Assembly (NCBI RefSeq): GCF_009765365.1
Contig: NZ_VTOM01000032.1
Span: forward strand, 1 to 60,797
DNA from: Antarcticirhabdus aurantiaca
Lineage (GTDB): Bacteria; Pseudomonadota; Alphaproteobacteria; Rhizobiales; Rhizobiaceae
Direction of reading: 5' to 3'
DNA length: 60,797 bases
How positions within the stretch are numbered: the first letter of the stretch is position 1; each line of letters opens with the position of its first letter. The notes beneath the pieces are model-generated. The model was not told the DNA's origin and did no database searches. It worked only from the letters and a program-made list of their open reading frames with translations. The position numbers were made by a program, and so were the translations under genes. Of this stretch, positions 6,762 through 15,548 are shown in pieces.

Positions 6762-8071
6762 CAGACGTGGTTGCCCGCTCGAAACTTTGCGAGCTGTTCG
6801 GCGATGATCCTGCGGCCGAAGTAGATCAGCAGACCGCCTCCCACGACGACGAGCGCCGGCAGGCCGAAAGAGAACACCGCGTCCATCAGCCGGCGCCCGG
6901 CGGCAACCGTACTGACAGCGCGGTCGATGTCGTCGGCGCCGAGCTCGCCGTTGGTCAGCCGCTCGACGAGCATGCTGCCGCCGGCCAGGATCGCTCCGCC
7001 GCCCAGCTTCTCGATCGTGCCGGAGCGCTTGACGGTCGGCGCGTCGGCGATGTCGGCCTTCGTCGCATTGGCGCGGGCCGGCGCCACCTCGCGCTGAGGA
7101 GCGGCCTTGATCTGTCCCTCCAGCGCGGCCGTCATCCGCCCGTTGATCGGCAAGCCGTTCTGGCGCTGGAAGACGGTGATGGCGTCTCGGGTGGCCGGGC
7201 CGATGTCCCCGTCCGCGCGACCGACCATGACGTAGCCCTTGTCGTAGAGCATGGTCTGGATCCGGCGGATGTGCGCGGGGTTCGTGATCTCGAGATCGGC
7301 TTTGACCGCTGCGCCGACCGAAACCGGGCTCGCGGGCTTGTCAGCGCGGGCCTCGCGGATCGCCGCCTGCGTCTTCGGCCCGGCCAGGCCGTCGTCCGAC
7401 AGCTTGGCGCCGCGCTGGAAGGCCATCACCGCCGCCTCGGTGCCGGGGCCGAAGATGCCGTCCGCGGCGCCAGCGTAGTGCCCGAGCGCAGCAAGGTCGC
7501 GCTGGAGCGCCTTCACCTCCTCGCCGCGCTCGCCGCGCATCAGCACGCCGTCGTCCACGACCGGAGCGGCAGCGTCCTCGGCTTCCCCGTAGTCGCCGCG
7601 GGCCATGAGGGCGGCTTCCTCCTTCCGACGCCGCACGAGCCCAGGCAGCGTCTTGCCCCGAGCCGTGGTGCCGGTGGTGCGGAGAAGGTCGGCGGCCTCC
7701 TCGTAGTCGGCGCGCTTCATGGCCTGCGCCCAGCGCCACTCCAGGGCGCCAGGGCCGAGGTTGAAGACGGCCGAGACGGCGGCGTCAAAGACGTGCTGCG
7801 GCACCGCGCGGCCGAGGAACCGGTTGACCGCCGCGCCGTACTCCTTGTTGATCACGAAGCGCAGGGCATTCTCCGCCTCGTCGCGCGTCATCGTGGCACC
7901 GGCGGCGAAGGGCTGGCCGGGGCGGTTCGCCTCCCACCATTCTTTGAAGGCGCCGCTCGCCCAGGTGAAGCCGATGCCAATGGTGGGCACGCCGATCGGG
8001 TCGCGATACCAGCGCGGGACGAAACCTTCATGCACGCGGATGAAGGCCGCGCCCTTGCTGCTGAGTTCCAT
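6761..8071 (-). CDS. Endolysin: GH24 lysozyme with two peptidoglycan-binding repeats and C-terminal membrane anchor
   Basis: 436 aa from ATG 8071, preceded by AGGAG. Residues 1-140 match phage T4-type lysozyme: catalytic Glu in HEGFVPRWYRD, then IGVPTIGIGFTW with the conserved Thr. Two PG_binding_1 repeats follow at about 180-240 (GERGEEVKALQRDLAALG...GIFGPGTEAAV) and 265-325 (TMLYDKGYVMVGRADGDIGPATRDAI). A transmembrane segment near residues 405-425 (FGLPALVVVGGGLLIYFG) anchors it, so it may await membrane depolarisation before acting on the murein. It cuts the glycan strand to release progeny. Confidence 0.9.
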   Translation of the reverse strand: MELSSKGAAFIRVHEGFVPRWYRDPIGVPTIGIGFTWASGAFKEWWEANRPGQPFAAGATMTRDEAENALRFVINKEYGAAVNRFLGRAVPQHVFDAAVSAVFNLGPGALEWRWAQAMKRADYEEAADLLRTTGTTARGKTLPGLVRRRKEEAALMARGDYGEAEDAAAPVVDDGVLMRGERGEEVKALQRDLAALGHYAGAADGIFGPGTEAAVMAFQRGAKLSDDGLAGPKTQAAIREARADKPASPVSVGAAVKADLEITNPAHIRRIQTMLYDKGYVMVGRADGDIGPATRDAITVFQRQNGLPINGRMTAALEGQIKAAPQREVAPARANATKADIADAPTVKRSGTIEKLGGGAILAGGSMLVERLTNGELGADDIDRAVSTVAAGRRLMDAVFSFGLPALVVVGGGLLIYFGRRIIAEQLAKFRAGNHV

Positions 8072-8321
8072 GGTCGGCTCCTGTGGTCCGATGAAGAGGA
8101 GGCCGCTCGACTGCGGCCAGAGGGTCGGCATGGGCGGGATCGTCATGGCGGTGCCCATGAAAAAGCCCGGCGCGGCGGCCGGGCTCAGGGAAGCAGAAGG
8201 CGGGGAAGCATCGTCGCAGAAGCCATCCCGCCGCGATGTCGAAGGCGGAGCCGACCGACCAGCAGACGCGGAACTCGATCCGGTGTGCGAGGGTCGGCGG
8301 GGCGAGTTCGTTAAGTGGCAT
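8028..8321 (-). CDS. Doubtful small ORF after the fibre gene
   Basis: ATG at 8321 overlaps the fibre stop (TAATG). The first ~45 residues (MPLNELAPPTLAHRIEFRVCWSVGSAFDIAAGWLLRRCFP) look protein-like, but the frame then runs through a terminator hairpin (8159-8185) and the endolysin ribosome-binding site. It may be a short gene that has lost its own stop, or chance. Confidence 0.3.
   Translation of the reverse strand: MPLNELAPPTLAHRIEFRVCWSVGSAFDIAAGWLLRRCFPAFCFPEPGRRAGLFHGHRHDDPAHADPLAAVERPPLHRTTGADHGTQQQGRGLHPRA
8159..8185 (-). terminator. Terminator before endolysin gene
   Basis: On the minus strand AGCCCGGC / GCCGGGCT stem followed by TTTTTCAT. One of a set of near-identical elements ending GGGCTTTTTCAT in the late operon. 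Confidence 0.7.
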
Positions 8322-11278
8322 TAGATCGTTACCCCACGCCCCGCCATGATGGTCTTGATTTCGGAGATAACAGCCGCCCGTTCCTCGGTGCTCGGCGCCT
8401 TGGAATACATGCGGAAGACGCCAAGCTCCTCGTTGGTCGGATCCGCTGCGGCGCTGGAAGAATTGAGGCGCAGCCCGAATAGAAGATCAGCGGTTGAAGC
8501 CGGAATGACGCCGCCCGTGATGGTCAGGGTCTTATCAGACTTGCCATCCATGATGAGCGTTGCCGTCCCGTTCTTCACCATGAAGCCGGCGATGTACCAA
8601 GTCGCCAGATCAAGTTCGGAGCCTGCATCCATTGAAACCGTACCTCCCCCGATTAGAGAGAGGTCCAGACGCCCACTCGTCGCCTTGCGGAATATCCATG
8701 AGCGCTTGCCCGTCACGCCTTGATCACGGGAGGCAATCGTTCGGATGGCCGTATTGCCAGATGTCACCATGAAGGCGCCGATGAAAAAGATCTCGGAGCC
8801 TGTCTCCATCAGCGGATTGTAAGGGATCGTCACTCGGTCACCACCGGCGATCTGAAGACCTGTCGATGTCCAGAGCGCATCAGCGGTTTCGGCCCCGGTC
8901 GTCGTCCCGAGATAGCCATTAATGCCGTGCGTTGAGCTGTCGATAACGGTCTGATCTGCGCCACTGCCGACCATCCGCCAATCAGCAACGAGGTAGTCCG
9001 AATATGCCGCGTTAGCCGGAGGAGCCGGGTTGATCGACTTGACTTCGCCAGCCACGAAACGACCCGCTGAAACCGCAGTGATCGCGAGGGATAGAACAGC
9101 GGTGCTGGTAGGCGTGCGAGGCACGTTGATCGTGCCCGTGGTTCCAGCCGGCACAACAGTCGTCCCGCCGTCACTAAACGTCACGGTCACATTAACAGAC
9201 GGAGCCGGGCCGAAGACCGTCAGCGGGAAGTTTGCCGGCGAGCCAACCGTGGCGCTTGCCGGGGCTTCCAAGGCGAAGACGGTCGGGCGGGTGCCCGCCA
9301 AGTCGATGTCTGGAATGGAGGCGGTCGGCTCGTTGTAGCGAGCGATAACCGGCACAACCAGTTCATACCACTTCGCAAGATTGACGTATTGCTCGCCCTT
9401 CTCCTGCGTGTCGATAGCCGTAGACGGCCCCCACCATGTCGGTGACCACGTAGGTTGTTCGGGGTTTTGAACCTCAGTCTGAACCGTGTTGCCATAACCG
9501 AATGTCTGTGACGGGAACGGGTCGACGCCGACATAGGTGTAGTAGCGACCGCACCAGTTCTGAGCGTTGGTCGGATCGAAGTTGTCCGAGACCTTGGCAG
9601 ACAGAAGCCAGAGCCACGCGCCGCCATCGCCAGCGCGAAAGTGCGGCGTTGAGAAACCACCCATTGGCCGGGTCAATGTATCTGCGAGGTGCTGCCCCAT
9701 CGCGCCGCGAGTGGTCATGTCGTTCCATGCCACGGTGTCAGAGCCGCCATTATCGCGGTTGAACGCGTGCCACTGGAAATAGCCGCCGATATGCCACGCA
9801 TCGCCGAAGATGCCGGGGGTTCCAGCCGCAGGCCAGATGCGGGCCATCAGGTAGTTGTAGGCGTTCTTCGTGTAGAAGCTGTTGTAGTTCGGCTGCCCAA
9901 TGATGCGGATGCGCTTGAAGAAGTCAGGCAGAGCGCCGAGTTCGACAGCTTCGTAGGCCGCTTGCGCGAGCGTCGTGTACCCACCCTGGATCGCGACCCA
10001 AAGCTTCTTACGCGGGTTGGTGCTGTTCGGATCGCCGTATGTCTGCGCGTTGGCGATGAGCAACTGCGCCGCAGCGTGAGCAGCCGCATAGCCGCTATTA
10101 CCCGATGTCCAATAACCGGCGGCGGGAGCATCGACCTTTGAGCCCTGGACGACCATGGCGCGGAACTGCGCAGGCGTCTTGAAGCGGTCTGGATAGGGTG
10201 TCGCGGCGATAAGGGAGGGATAGTCCTTCTCATAGGCCGTGATGCAGTTCAGGTATTCGGCTGTCGTGCTGTCTGGCGCGGAAGCCGTGAGGCCAACGAT
10301 GTTGAAGTGCTCCTGCGTGGCCATCCAAAGAGCCTGCGCGGAGATGTCGTCGCGCTCGCCAATGGTGTCGATGTCGGCGTCGATATGGACGGCAAGGGGA
10401 GCCAAGAGATCGTTGACCGCAGCCGCCACCGTCAGCACCCCGCTCGACGTGCGCGGGCTGTTTGTCGCGCCGGCCAGCGTCTCCACGAGGTTGACCGCGC
10501 CTGCCGTCGTGGGCGTGCCGGAGACGGTCGTGCCGGAGCGCGACAGGCCCGCGGCGCCGGGGCCGGTGAGGTCAACCGTCGAACCCGCCGTCTTTCCGAT
10601 GATCTCGGCCGTGAAGGGCGAGCCGACCGTGGCGGAGGTGACGGAGAGCGTCAGGGCCTGGAGGGTCTGAGCCGCAGCCGCCACAGTGATCGCGAGGCCC
10701 GGGAGCGTCGCCGATCCGCTGTCATCCGTGACGGTGATGGCGAGGCCGCTCGTCGTGCCCGCCGTGGTCGGCGTGCCGGTGATCGCGCCGGTCGAGGACG
10801 AGAAGGACAGGCCAGCCGGCAGCGAGCCGGACAGGCTGAAGGATCGCGCACCCTGCCCGCCGGTCACGGAAGGGGTGAACGAGTAAGCCCCGCCGACGGT
10901 CGCGCTCGCAGGCGCGCCGGAGATCGCCAGCGGGGCGACGGCGGCGGCGATCACCAGGGAGCGGGTCATGGTTGCCGTCGCGCCCTTGGCGTCCGTGACG
11001 GTGAACGTCAGCGAGAGGGTCGATGGACTGCCGGTCGGCGTGCCCGTGATGGCGCCGGTGGCTGAGTTCGCCGAGAGGCCCTGCGCCAGGCCCGTCACCG
11101 CCACGCTGTAGGGCGCGGTCCCGCCTCGGATCGTCGGCACGAAGGAGTAGGCCGAGCCAAGGACGGCCGCCGACGGTGAACCGGAGATCGACAAGGCGCC
11201 GGGCGAGATGATGCCGGCGCCGATCGCCGCGGCGAGGCTGCGTCGGTTGGCGAGAAGACGGGCGGGCGACAAGGCCAT
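8321..11278 (-). CDS. Tail fibre with Ig-like repeats, nucleoside-hydrolase-like (DUF1593-type) domain and LamG-like C-terminus
   Basis: 985 aa. Residues ~25-285 hold three putative Ig/cadherin-like repeats of He_PIG type (SGSPSAAVLGSAYSFVPTIRGG... GAITGTPT...). Residues ~293-665 resemble the nucleoside hydrolase fold as in DUF1593: AVHIDADIDTIGERDD supplies the Asp cluster, then ITAYEKDYPSLIAATPYPD and LWVAIQGGYTTLAQAAYEAVE. The C-terminal ~220 residues (DWRMVGSG...INGYLG...FFIGAFMVTSG) look like a concanavalin/LamG lectin sandwich. Likely a receptor-binding or surface-degrading fibre. Whether the enzyme-like domain is active cannot be told from sequence; a further linker Ig domain precedes the lectin. 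Confidence 0.78.
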   Translation of the reverse strand: MALSPARLLANRRSLAAAIGAGIISPGALSISGSPSAAVLGSAYSFVPTIRGGTAPYSVAVTGLAQGLSANSATGAITGTPTGSPSTLSLTFTVTDAKGATATMTRSLVIAAAVAPLAISGAPASATVGGAYSFTPSVTGGQGARSFSLSGSLPAGLSFSSSTGAITGTPTTAGTTSGLAITVTDDSGSATLPGLAITVAAAAQTLQALTLSVTSATVGSPFTAEIIGKTAGSTVDLTGPGAAGLSRSGTTVSGTPTTAGAVNLVETLAGATNSPRTSSGVLTVAAAVNDLLAPLAVHIDADIDTIGERDDISAQALWMATQEHFNIVGLTASAPDSTTAEYLNCITAYEKDYPSLIAATPYPDRFKTPAQFRAMVVQGSKVDAPAAGYWTSGNSGYAAAHAAAQLLIANAQTYGDPNSTNPRKKLWVAIQGGYTTLAQAAYEAVELGALPDFFKRIRIIGQPNYNSFYTKNAYNYLMARIWPAAGTPGIFGDAWHIGGYFQWHAFNRDNGGSDTVAWNDMTTRGAMGQHLADTLTRPMGGFSTPHFRAGDGGAWLWLLSAKVSDNFDPTNAQNWCGRYYTYVGVDPFPSQTFGYGNTVQTEVQNPEQPTWSPTWWGPSTAIDTQEKGEQYVNLAKWYELVVPVIARYNEPTASIPDIDLAGTRPTVFALEAPASATVGSPANFPLTVFGPAPSVNVTVTFSDGGTTVVPAGTTGTINVPRTPTSTAVLSLAITAVSAGRFVAGEVKSINPAPPANAAYSDYLVADWRMVGSGADQTVIDSSTHGINGYLGTTTGAETADALWTSTGLQIAGGDRVTIPYNPLMETGSEIFFIGAFMVTSGNTAIRTIASRDQGVTGKRSWIFRKATSGRLDLSLIGGGTVSMDAGSELDLATWYIAGFMVKNGTATLIMDGKSDKTLTITGGVIPASTADLLFGLRLNSSSAAADPTNEELGVFRMYSKAPSTEERAAVISEIKTIMAGRGVTI

Positions 11279-11305
11279 CGTGGGGCTCTCCTGGTGGCGG
11301 ACATG

Positions 11306-11330
11306 AAAAAGCCCGGCGTGATGGCCGGGC
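11306..11330 (-). terminator. Terminator between PLA2-like gene and fibre
   Basis: GCCCGGC / GCCGGGC stem with TTTTTCAT on the minus strand, 28 bp before the fibre start. Same family as 8159, 23490, 26978 and 30213. Confidence 0.7.
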
Positions 11331-11369
11331 GGTGGAAAGGCTGTGTGTGAGCAGTGGAAGGCTTGTGGA

Positions 11370-11624
11370 TCAGCGCTTCCGCTTCATCTGCGCCCTGATC
11401 CAGAAGGGCAGGCCGAAGAGGATCACGCCGGCGCCCATCAGGAGCGCCATCGGCCAGCCGGCGGCCTCGGCGACGCAGCGCACGAGGTCGACGTCGGCTT
11501 CGAGCTTGGAGACGAACTGGTCGGCATACATGCTGTCGTGGAGGAAGCAGCAGGCCCGAAGGTCTGCGCTTCCGATTACATCGGGCCAAAGCGTGCAGTG
11601 ATCAGCCAACGGGTCCAGGGGCAT
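11370..11624 (-). CDS. Small membrane protein with phospholipase-A2-like CCxxHD motif
   Basis: 84 aa. Residues 25-33 read CCFLHDSMY, the signature around the catalytic His-Asp pair of secreted and viral phospholipases A2 (CCxxHDxCY), followed by EADVDLVRCV with another cysteine. A transmembrane segment (WPMALLMGAGVILFGLPFWI) and a basic tail end the protein. Similar short proteins occur in alphaproteobacterial prophages. Enzyme activity is not established; it is too short for a full PLA2 domain but could be a minimal helical hairpin. Might assist lysis or genome entry. Confidence 0.6.
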   Translation of the reverse strand: MPLDPLADHCTLWPDVIGSADLRACCFLHDSMYADQFVSKLEADVDLVRCVAEAAGWPMALLMGAGVILFGLPFWIRAQMKRKR

Positions 11625-12192
11625 GTTTCCAGGTCTTCCCCTTGACGATCTCGTTCACGCGTTGCGGGGTAATGTTGAAGGCTTCTGCTATTCGCCGTTG
11701 CACCACCCCGGATGCCGCAAGATGCCTGATCGCCTCAACCTCGCGAACGGTGAGGAAGGTGTTGTGGATGGCCTCACCATGCAGCTGCGTGCCGTGCTCA
11801 ACTTTGTCGGCATTGTTCTCTAGCGGCGTTGCCCATCGGAGATGGCGAGGGTTGACGCAAGCCGCGTTGCCACACGAATGAGCGGCTTCGTAAGTCTCAT
11901 CTGCGGGCTGGCCATGGGCCGAACTGCACATGAGGCGGTGAGCGGGGATGAACCTACCCTCATGCACTAGGTGCCCATAACCCCCGCCCATGCGGGCGAA
12001 GGGCCAAAGCAGGCATTCGTCGCCATCGTGCTGGACGTTCGCTTCGATCCATCGGCGGGGCTCTCCACGAGCTGTCCCTCCGCCTTCAGGGTGCCCATGC
12101 CGGCGGAAGCGCCTGTAATGCCGTTCGCAATAGCCTCGGCCGATGACCGGGTTGCAGCACCCTTCGACGCTGCATATGCGTATGCTAGCCAC
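11602..12192 (-). CDS. HNH homing endonuclease inserted in tail fibre region
   Basis: 196 aa, GTG start at 12192 with AGGAGG 5 bases upstream. N-terminal zinc knuckle C-x4-C...GYCERHYRRFRRHG, central HNH_3 core HRLMCSSAHG...AAHSCGNAACVNPRHLRWATPLEN, and a C-terminal helix-turn-helix (VQRRIAEAFNITPQRVNEIVKGKTW) for target binding. One of three genes of this architecture here (also 39306 and 40800), with a related one at 30244. It separates the collar-protein gene from the lysis/PLA2-like genes and overlaps the latter. Confidence 0.88.
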   Translation of the reverse strand: MASIRICSVEGCCNPVIGRGYCERHYRRFRRHGHPEGGGTARGEPRRWIEANVQHDGDECLLWPFARMGGGYGHLVHEGRFIPAHRLMCSSAHGQPADETYEAAHSCGNAACVNPRHLRWATPLENNADKVEHGTQLHGEAIHNTFLTVREVEAIRHLAASGVVQRRIAEAFNITPQRVNEIVKGKTWKHAPGPVG

Positions 12193-12353
12193 TCGAACCT
12201 CCTACGTTCGGGCTTGGTTAGAGGCCGGGCGGTGTTGCAAGCACCTGCTCGGCCTCGCCTTTTCTAGCATGTCGCGAACATAGATAGAACAGCCGCTGCG
12301 TCAGCAGTTCGACCAGGTGCCCTCCCACCAGCCGGTGCAGTGATCGATGGGGT

Positions 12354-12842
12354 TCACGCCACCGGCTCGCCGACGTAGATGAACACGTTGGCGCCGATCG
12401 CGAGCGGCTCGACCTTCACCGGAGCGGGGCTCGCTTTGCCGGCTTTGCCGGTGCGCTTGGCCACATCCGATGTAGTGAGGCCGGACAGGACCGCCAGGAG
12501 GCTCGTGAGCACCGACGCCTTCCCCGCCGTCGCCGAAGCCGTCGAGTCCGTGTAGCCGTGATCGTGCTCCGGCAGGTTGTCGACCGTCAGAGTGATCGTG
12601 TTCGCCCCGCCCCGCTCCAGCACCTTCAGCCGACCACCGGCGCCGAGCATGAGGCAGTCCTTGGCGTCGGGCAGCGTCAGGCTGGCGTCCGCGATGCCGA
12701 GCGCCTGGAAGATGCGGGGATAGGCCGTCTTCTTGATCGTGCGGCCGTCGCAGAGGATCCAGCCGTCGTGATCGGACGCGCGGGCGGAATGCTTGAAGTC
12801 GCCGATCCTGCGCAGCGACGAGTAGCCGGCGGGATTGTGCAT
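12354..12842 (-). CDS. Phage tail collar domain protein
   Basis: 162 aa. Collar signature GDFKHSARASDHDGWILCDGRTIKKTAYPRIFQALG then LPDAKDCLMLGAGG and DNLPEHDHGYTDS; this fold ends many phage fibres. A glycine/alanine/lysine-rich linker precedes the terminal FIYVGEPVA. Probably a fibre tip or baseplate decoration. Region 12193-12353 has no gene but a GC-rich inverted repeat around 12220-12262. Confidence 0.85.
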   Translation of the reverse strand: MHNPAGYSSLRRIGDFKHSARASDHDGWILCDGRTIKKTAYPRIFQALGIADASLTLPDAKDCLMLGAGGRLKVLERGGANTITLTVDNLPEHDHGYTDSTASATAGKASVLTSLLAVLSGLTTSDVAKRTGKAGKASPAPVKVEPLAIGANVFIYVGEPVA

Positions 12843-12844
12843 CG

Positions 12845-13240
12845 TCAGAGCCCCTGTGCGAAGCGCCAGAAGTCGTCGATCTGCGCGGCGTTCATGCCCT
12901 GGCTGGCGCCGAAGACCGACACGAGATCGTTGTCGCGGACGAACTCAGTACCGCCCGCGATGAGCATGGTGGCGGCGAACTGGCGATCAGCCGGAAGCTG
13001 GTCGATCACCGCCTGCATCACCTGCGGGATCTCGCCCGTCTTCACGGCGTCGAGGGCTTCCTGCGGGGTGATGATGCTGTAGGGAGCGAGCGCGAGCGCC
13101 TGGAAGAACTGGCGGTCGGAGATCGGGCCGAGAGGCGCGGTGGGCGCGGGCGGCGCATTCTGCCGCTCCTGGTACTCCGCCCATTCGGCATCGGTCAGAG
13201 GGACAACCGCGCCATCAACCAGATTGTTCGGGCGGGCCAT
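12845..13240 (-). CDS. Tail fibre-associated protein (assembly/chaperone-like)
   Basis: 131 aa from ATG 13240, which overlaps the fibre stop. Contains VPLTDAEWAEYQERQNAP and PISDRQFFQALALAPYSIITPQEALDAVKTGEIPQVMQAVIDQLPADRQFAATMLIAGGTEF, a pattern met in XkdW-like or tail-fibre-linked proteins encoded next to fibres. Chaperone role is inferred from position. Confidence 0.65.
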   Translation of the reverse strand: MARPNNLVDGAVVPLTDAEWAEYQERQNAPPAPTAPLGPISDRQFFQALALAPYSIITPQEALDAVKTGEIPQVMQAVIDQLPADRQFAATMLIAGGTEFVRDNDLVSVFGASQGMNAAQIDDFWRFAQGL

Positions 13241-14661
13241 CACGACTTCCTCAGACCGTAGAGCTTGAAGGTGCCGGAGGCGATAGTTCCGGACGACATG
13301 AAGAAGCGGATTGCATCGACCTTGGCCGCGACGCATCTGACGCTCTTTAAAATGGCTCCACTGACGGCGCCGAGATTGTTTTGCGGCACGTGCTGTAGCT
13401 CCGCATTCATGTGAGTATACTCGGATGTTGACGATGGACGGATCAACCTCAGACGCCCCGAAACTCCGCCATACAAAGCGACGTTACTCAATCCAATGCC
13501 GGTTGCTATGTAAAACGCCTCCGCTACAAAGCGGTTGGCGGAAACACTACCTTCTAGGTTCGTTTGCTGGTTGAAGTAGTCGCCAGCCGCTTGATCGTAG
13601 CCCGCCCCCCCGTTGGACGATGTTTGCGCTCTAAAGAAGGTAACGTCGGTTGTCGGAACGACATTCTGAAATTCGATCAAATACTCATCATAGGCGTTGG
13701 TTATGCCAACGAAAGAAACGCTCGCCACAGCCGACGAAACCGTCTGCTGCGAGATGAAGACGAGGCCGGCGGCAGGCACCGGCGCGTCCACCAGGACCGT
13801 GATGAACGCCGTCCCCGTACAGATGACCTGACGCGTTTCGCCAGGGCCGACCGCCAACGTCGTTGCGCCGTCGATCTGCTCCGACCCATTCGGGTCGAGC
13901 GTGATGGTGCCGGTATTGCTATGGATCGTCGCCTGCCAGCCGGCGCCCAGCGTCGCAGCGGCAACGAAGGTCTGCGTGAAGGTGCCGGTGCAGTCGAGAA
14001 ATTTGGCATTGTCGACAACCGTCAGGGCCGTGTTCGACGTGCGAGCCTCGGGGATGATGCGGTTCGTGCCCTGCGGCCCCTGATCACCCTGTGCGCCACG
14101 TGCGCCCGCAACGCGGATGTCCCAGTCCGTCCCGGCCGACGTGGTGGTGCCGATCGCCTCGACGGCGACCGTCAGGCTCGTGCCGGAATAGGCGGTGACG
14201 CGGCCGAACATCCAGCGGTTCAGCGTGCCCCGCGACTGGATCATGACAAACGAGCCGACCTCGAAGGCCTTGTCCGCCTGCGTCGTGAAGGTCTTGCTGG
14301 CGACGGTCGAGGTGTTCGACGTGGTGGAGGTGCCGGCGAGGCGCTGGGCTTGGGCGGCGGCAAGGGCGACCTGATCGGCAGCGGCTTGAACGCTTCCTGC
14401 AGCTGCGCCAGCGCTCGTGCTCGCTGCCCCCGCGCTCCCCGCCGCAGCCGTGGCGCTGCCCGCCGCCGCGCCTGCGCTGCCAGCGGCCTCTTCCGCCAGA
14501 TCCGCCGTCCACTCGCCGATGTCGGCGACAGCGTTGAGGTCCGGCACGAAGTTCGGGCGATGCCCGCCCTGTGCAAGGCCGCCGGGGTTGGTGGTGGCGT
14601 TGTAGGCGTTGCCGTTCGACGCACGGACGCGGTCGACCGACGCTTGAGGCTTCGTCGCCAT
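13240..14661 (-). CDS. Tail fibre protein with Ala/Gly stalk and exchangeable tip
   Basis: 473 aa. Residues 55-105 are alanine/glycine/serine-rich coiled stalk (AGAAAGSATAAAGSAGAA), residues ~185-195 a short collagen-like GAQGDQGPQG. The N-terminal ~150 residues probably attach to the tail; the C-terminal ~170 residues (from QQTVSSAVASVSFVGITNAYDEYLIEFQNVV) form a beta-rich tip. DNA for the tip (about 13340-13720) is visibly more AT-rich than the rest, as expected for a swapped receptor-binding cassette. Confidence 0.8.
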   Translation of the reverse strand: MATKPQASVDRVRASNGNAYNATTNPGGLAQGGHRPNFVPDLNAVADIGEWTADLAEEAAGSAGAAAGSATAAAGSAGAASTSAGAAAGSVQAAADQVALAAAQAQRLAGTSTTSNTSTVASKTFTTQADKAFEVGSFVMIQSRGTLNRWMFGRVTAYSGTSLTVAVEAIGTTTSAGTDWDIRVAGARGAQGDQGPQGTNRIIPEARTSNTALTVVDNAKFLDCTGTFTQTFVAAATLGAGWQATIHSNTGTITLDPNGSEQIDGATTLAVGPGETRQVICTGTAFITVLVDAPVPAAGLVFISQQTVSSAVASVSFVGITNAYDEYLIEFQNVVPTTDVTFFRAQTSSNGGAGYDQAAGDYFNQQTNLEGSVSANRFVAEAFYIATGIGLSNVALYGGVSGRLRLIRPSSTSEYTHMNAELQHVPQNNLGAVSGAILKSVRCVAAKVDAIRFFMSSGTIASGTFKLYGLRKS

Positions 14662-15542
14662 CAGCGGAGTTCCTTGATCTCGAATGCGATGGAATGAGCC
14701 GAGCCGCCGTTCATCCAGCCGACCTGCTCAAGAGCGCCGGGCTGGCGCATGCGGCCGAGGAAGTTGCGGCGGATGCCGTTGAAGGCGTCGAGCGGTTCGG
14801 GGACGATGAAGACCTCGCCGTGGACGCCGTAGCGCCGCACAAGCTCCAGGAAGATGCCGAAGCCCTCGTCGTCCGTCAGGTGCTGCAGGGCAAAGCGGAA
14901 GATCCGCACGGGCTCGCGCACGTCGAAGAACTCGTTGCCCCCGAGGGACTGCTCGACAGCGGTCGCGATCTCGTAGCCGAGCGTTCCGCCCCAGGCGTAG
15001 TTGATCGTAGGGCTGACGGCCGGACCGGCGAACACGCGGCCGACCTCGACAAAGTCGTCGTCGTTCAGCTCATCCAGGATCGTGACGCGCAGGTAGCGAC
15101 CGGTTATCTCGGCGGGCATGATGTGCGACGAGGTAGGCGTAAAGCCCTCCAGGTCTTCCTGGTCGTAGGTGCCGAGCCAGAAGTTATCGTTCTCCCACTC
15201 CAGCGCGTTGATGTCCCAAGGCGCGGTCGGGAAACCGCCCCAGACGTCCACGGTGACGTCATAGAGGCGGGTCGAGAAGTTCGACGCCTCGGAGACTTCG
15301 TAGCGGACCTTGGCCGTCAGGCTGCAGTTGTGAGCGATCAGCGCCAGGATGCGCAGTTCGCGCGGCTTACCGAAGTCCAGCGTGAAGGTGGCAGCTGCCG
15401 GTGTCGTGTCGGTCGAGCGCGCGCGGCGCGAGAACTCGCGCGTCTTCAGGTTCGAGAGCGGCATGCCCGCCGCCCACGATCCGCCAGAAAGCGCCGCCCC
15501 ATCCAACCGGTTGGGTGCGCCGATGAGAATGCGGTGATCCAT
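14661..15542 (-). CDS. Tail tip structural protein
   Basis: 293 aa, MDHRILIGAPNRLDGAALSGGSWAAGMPLSNLKTREFSRRARSTDTTPAAATFTLDFGKPRELRILALIAHNCSL. The N-terminal half resembles the galactose-binding/discoidin-like domains seen in phage tail-tip proteins. It lies between the 527-aa tail protein and the fibre in the usual order of a siphovirus tip. Exact homology was not identified. Confidence 0.7.
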   Translation of the reverse strand: MDHRILIGAPNRLDGAALSGGSWAAGMPLSNLKTREFSRRARSTDTTPAAATFTLDFGKPRELRILALIAHNCSLTAKVRYEVSEASNFSTRLYDVTVDVWGGFPTAPWDINALEWENDNFWLGTYDQEDLEGFTPTSSHIMPAEITGRYLRVTILDELNDDDFVEVGRVFAGPAVSPTINYAWGGTLGYEIATAVEQSLGGNEFFDVREPVRIFRFALQHLTDDEGFGIFLELVRRYGVHGEVFIVPEPLDAFNGIRRNFLGRMRQPGALEQVGWMNGGSAHSIAFEIKELR

Positions 15543-15548
15543 CAGGAG

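Noticed and set aside
6767-8314. 515-aa plus-strand open frame opposite the endolysin
   Set aside because: Mirror of the endolysin gene; no domain, low-complexity arginine/glycine/histidine content typical of antisense frames in GC-rich DNA.
8321-14661. Fibre region considered for a diversity-generating retroelement
   Set aside because: No reverse transcriptase gene and no adenine-variable template/variable repeat pair in the window.
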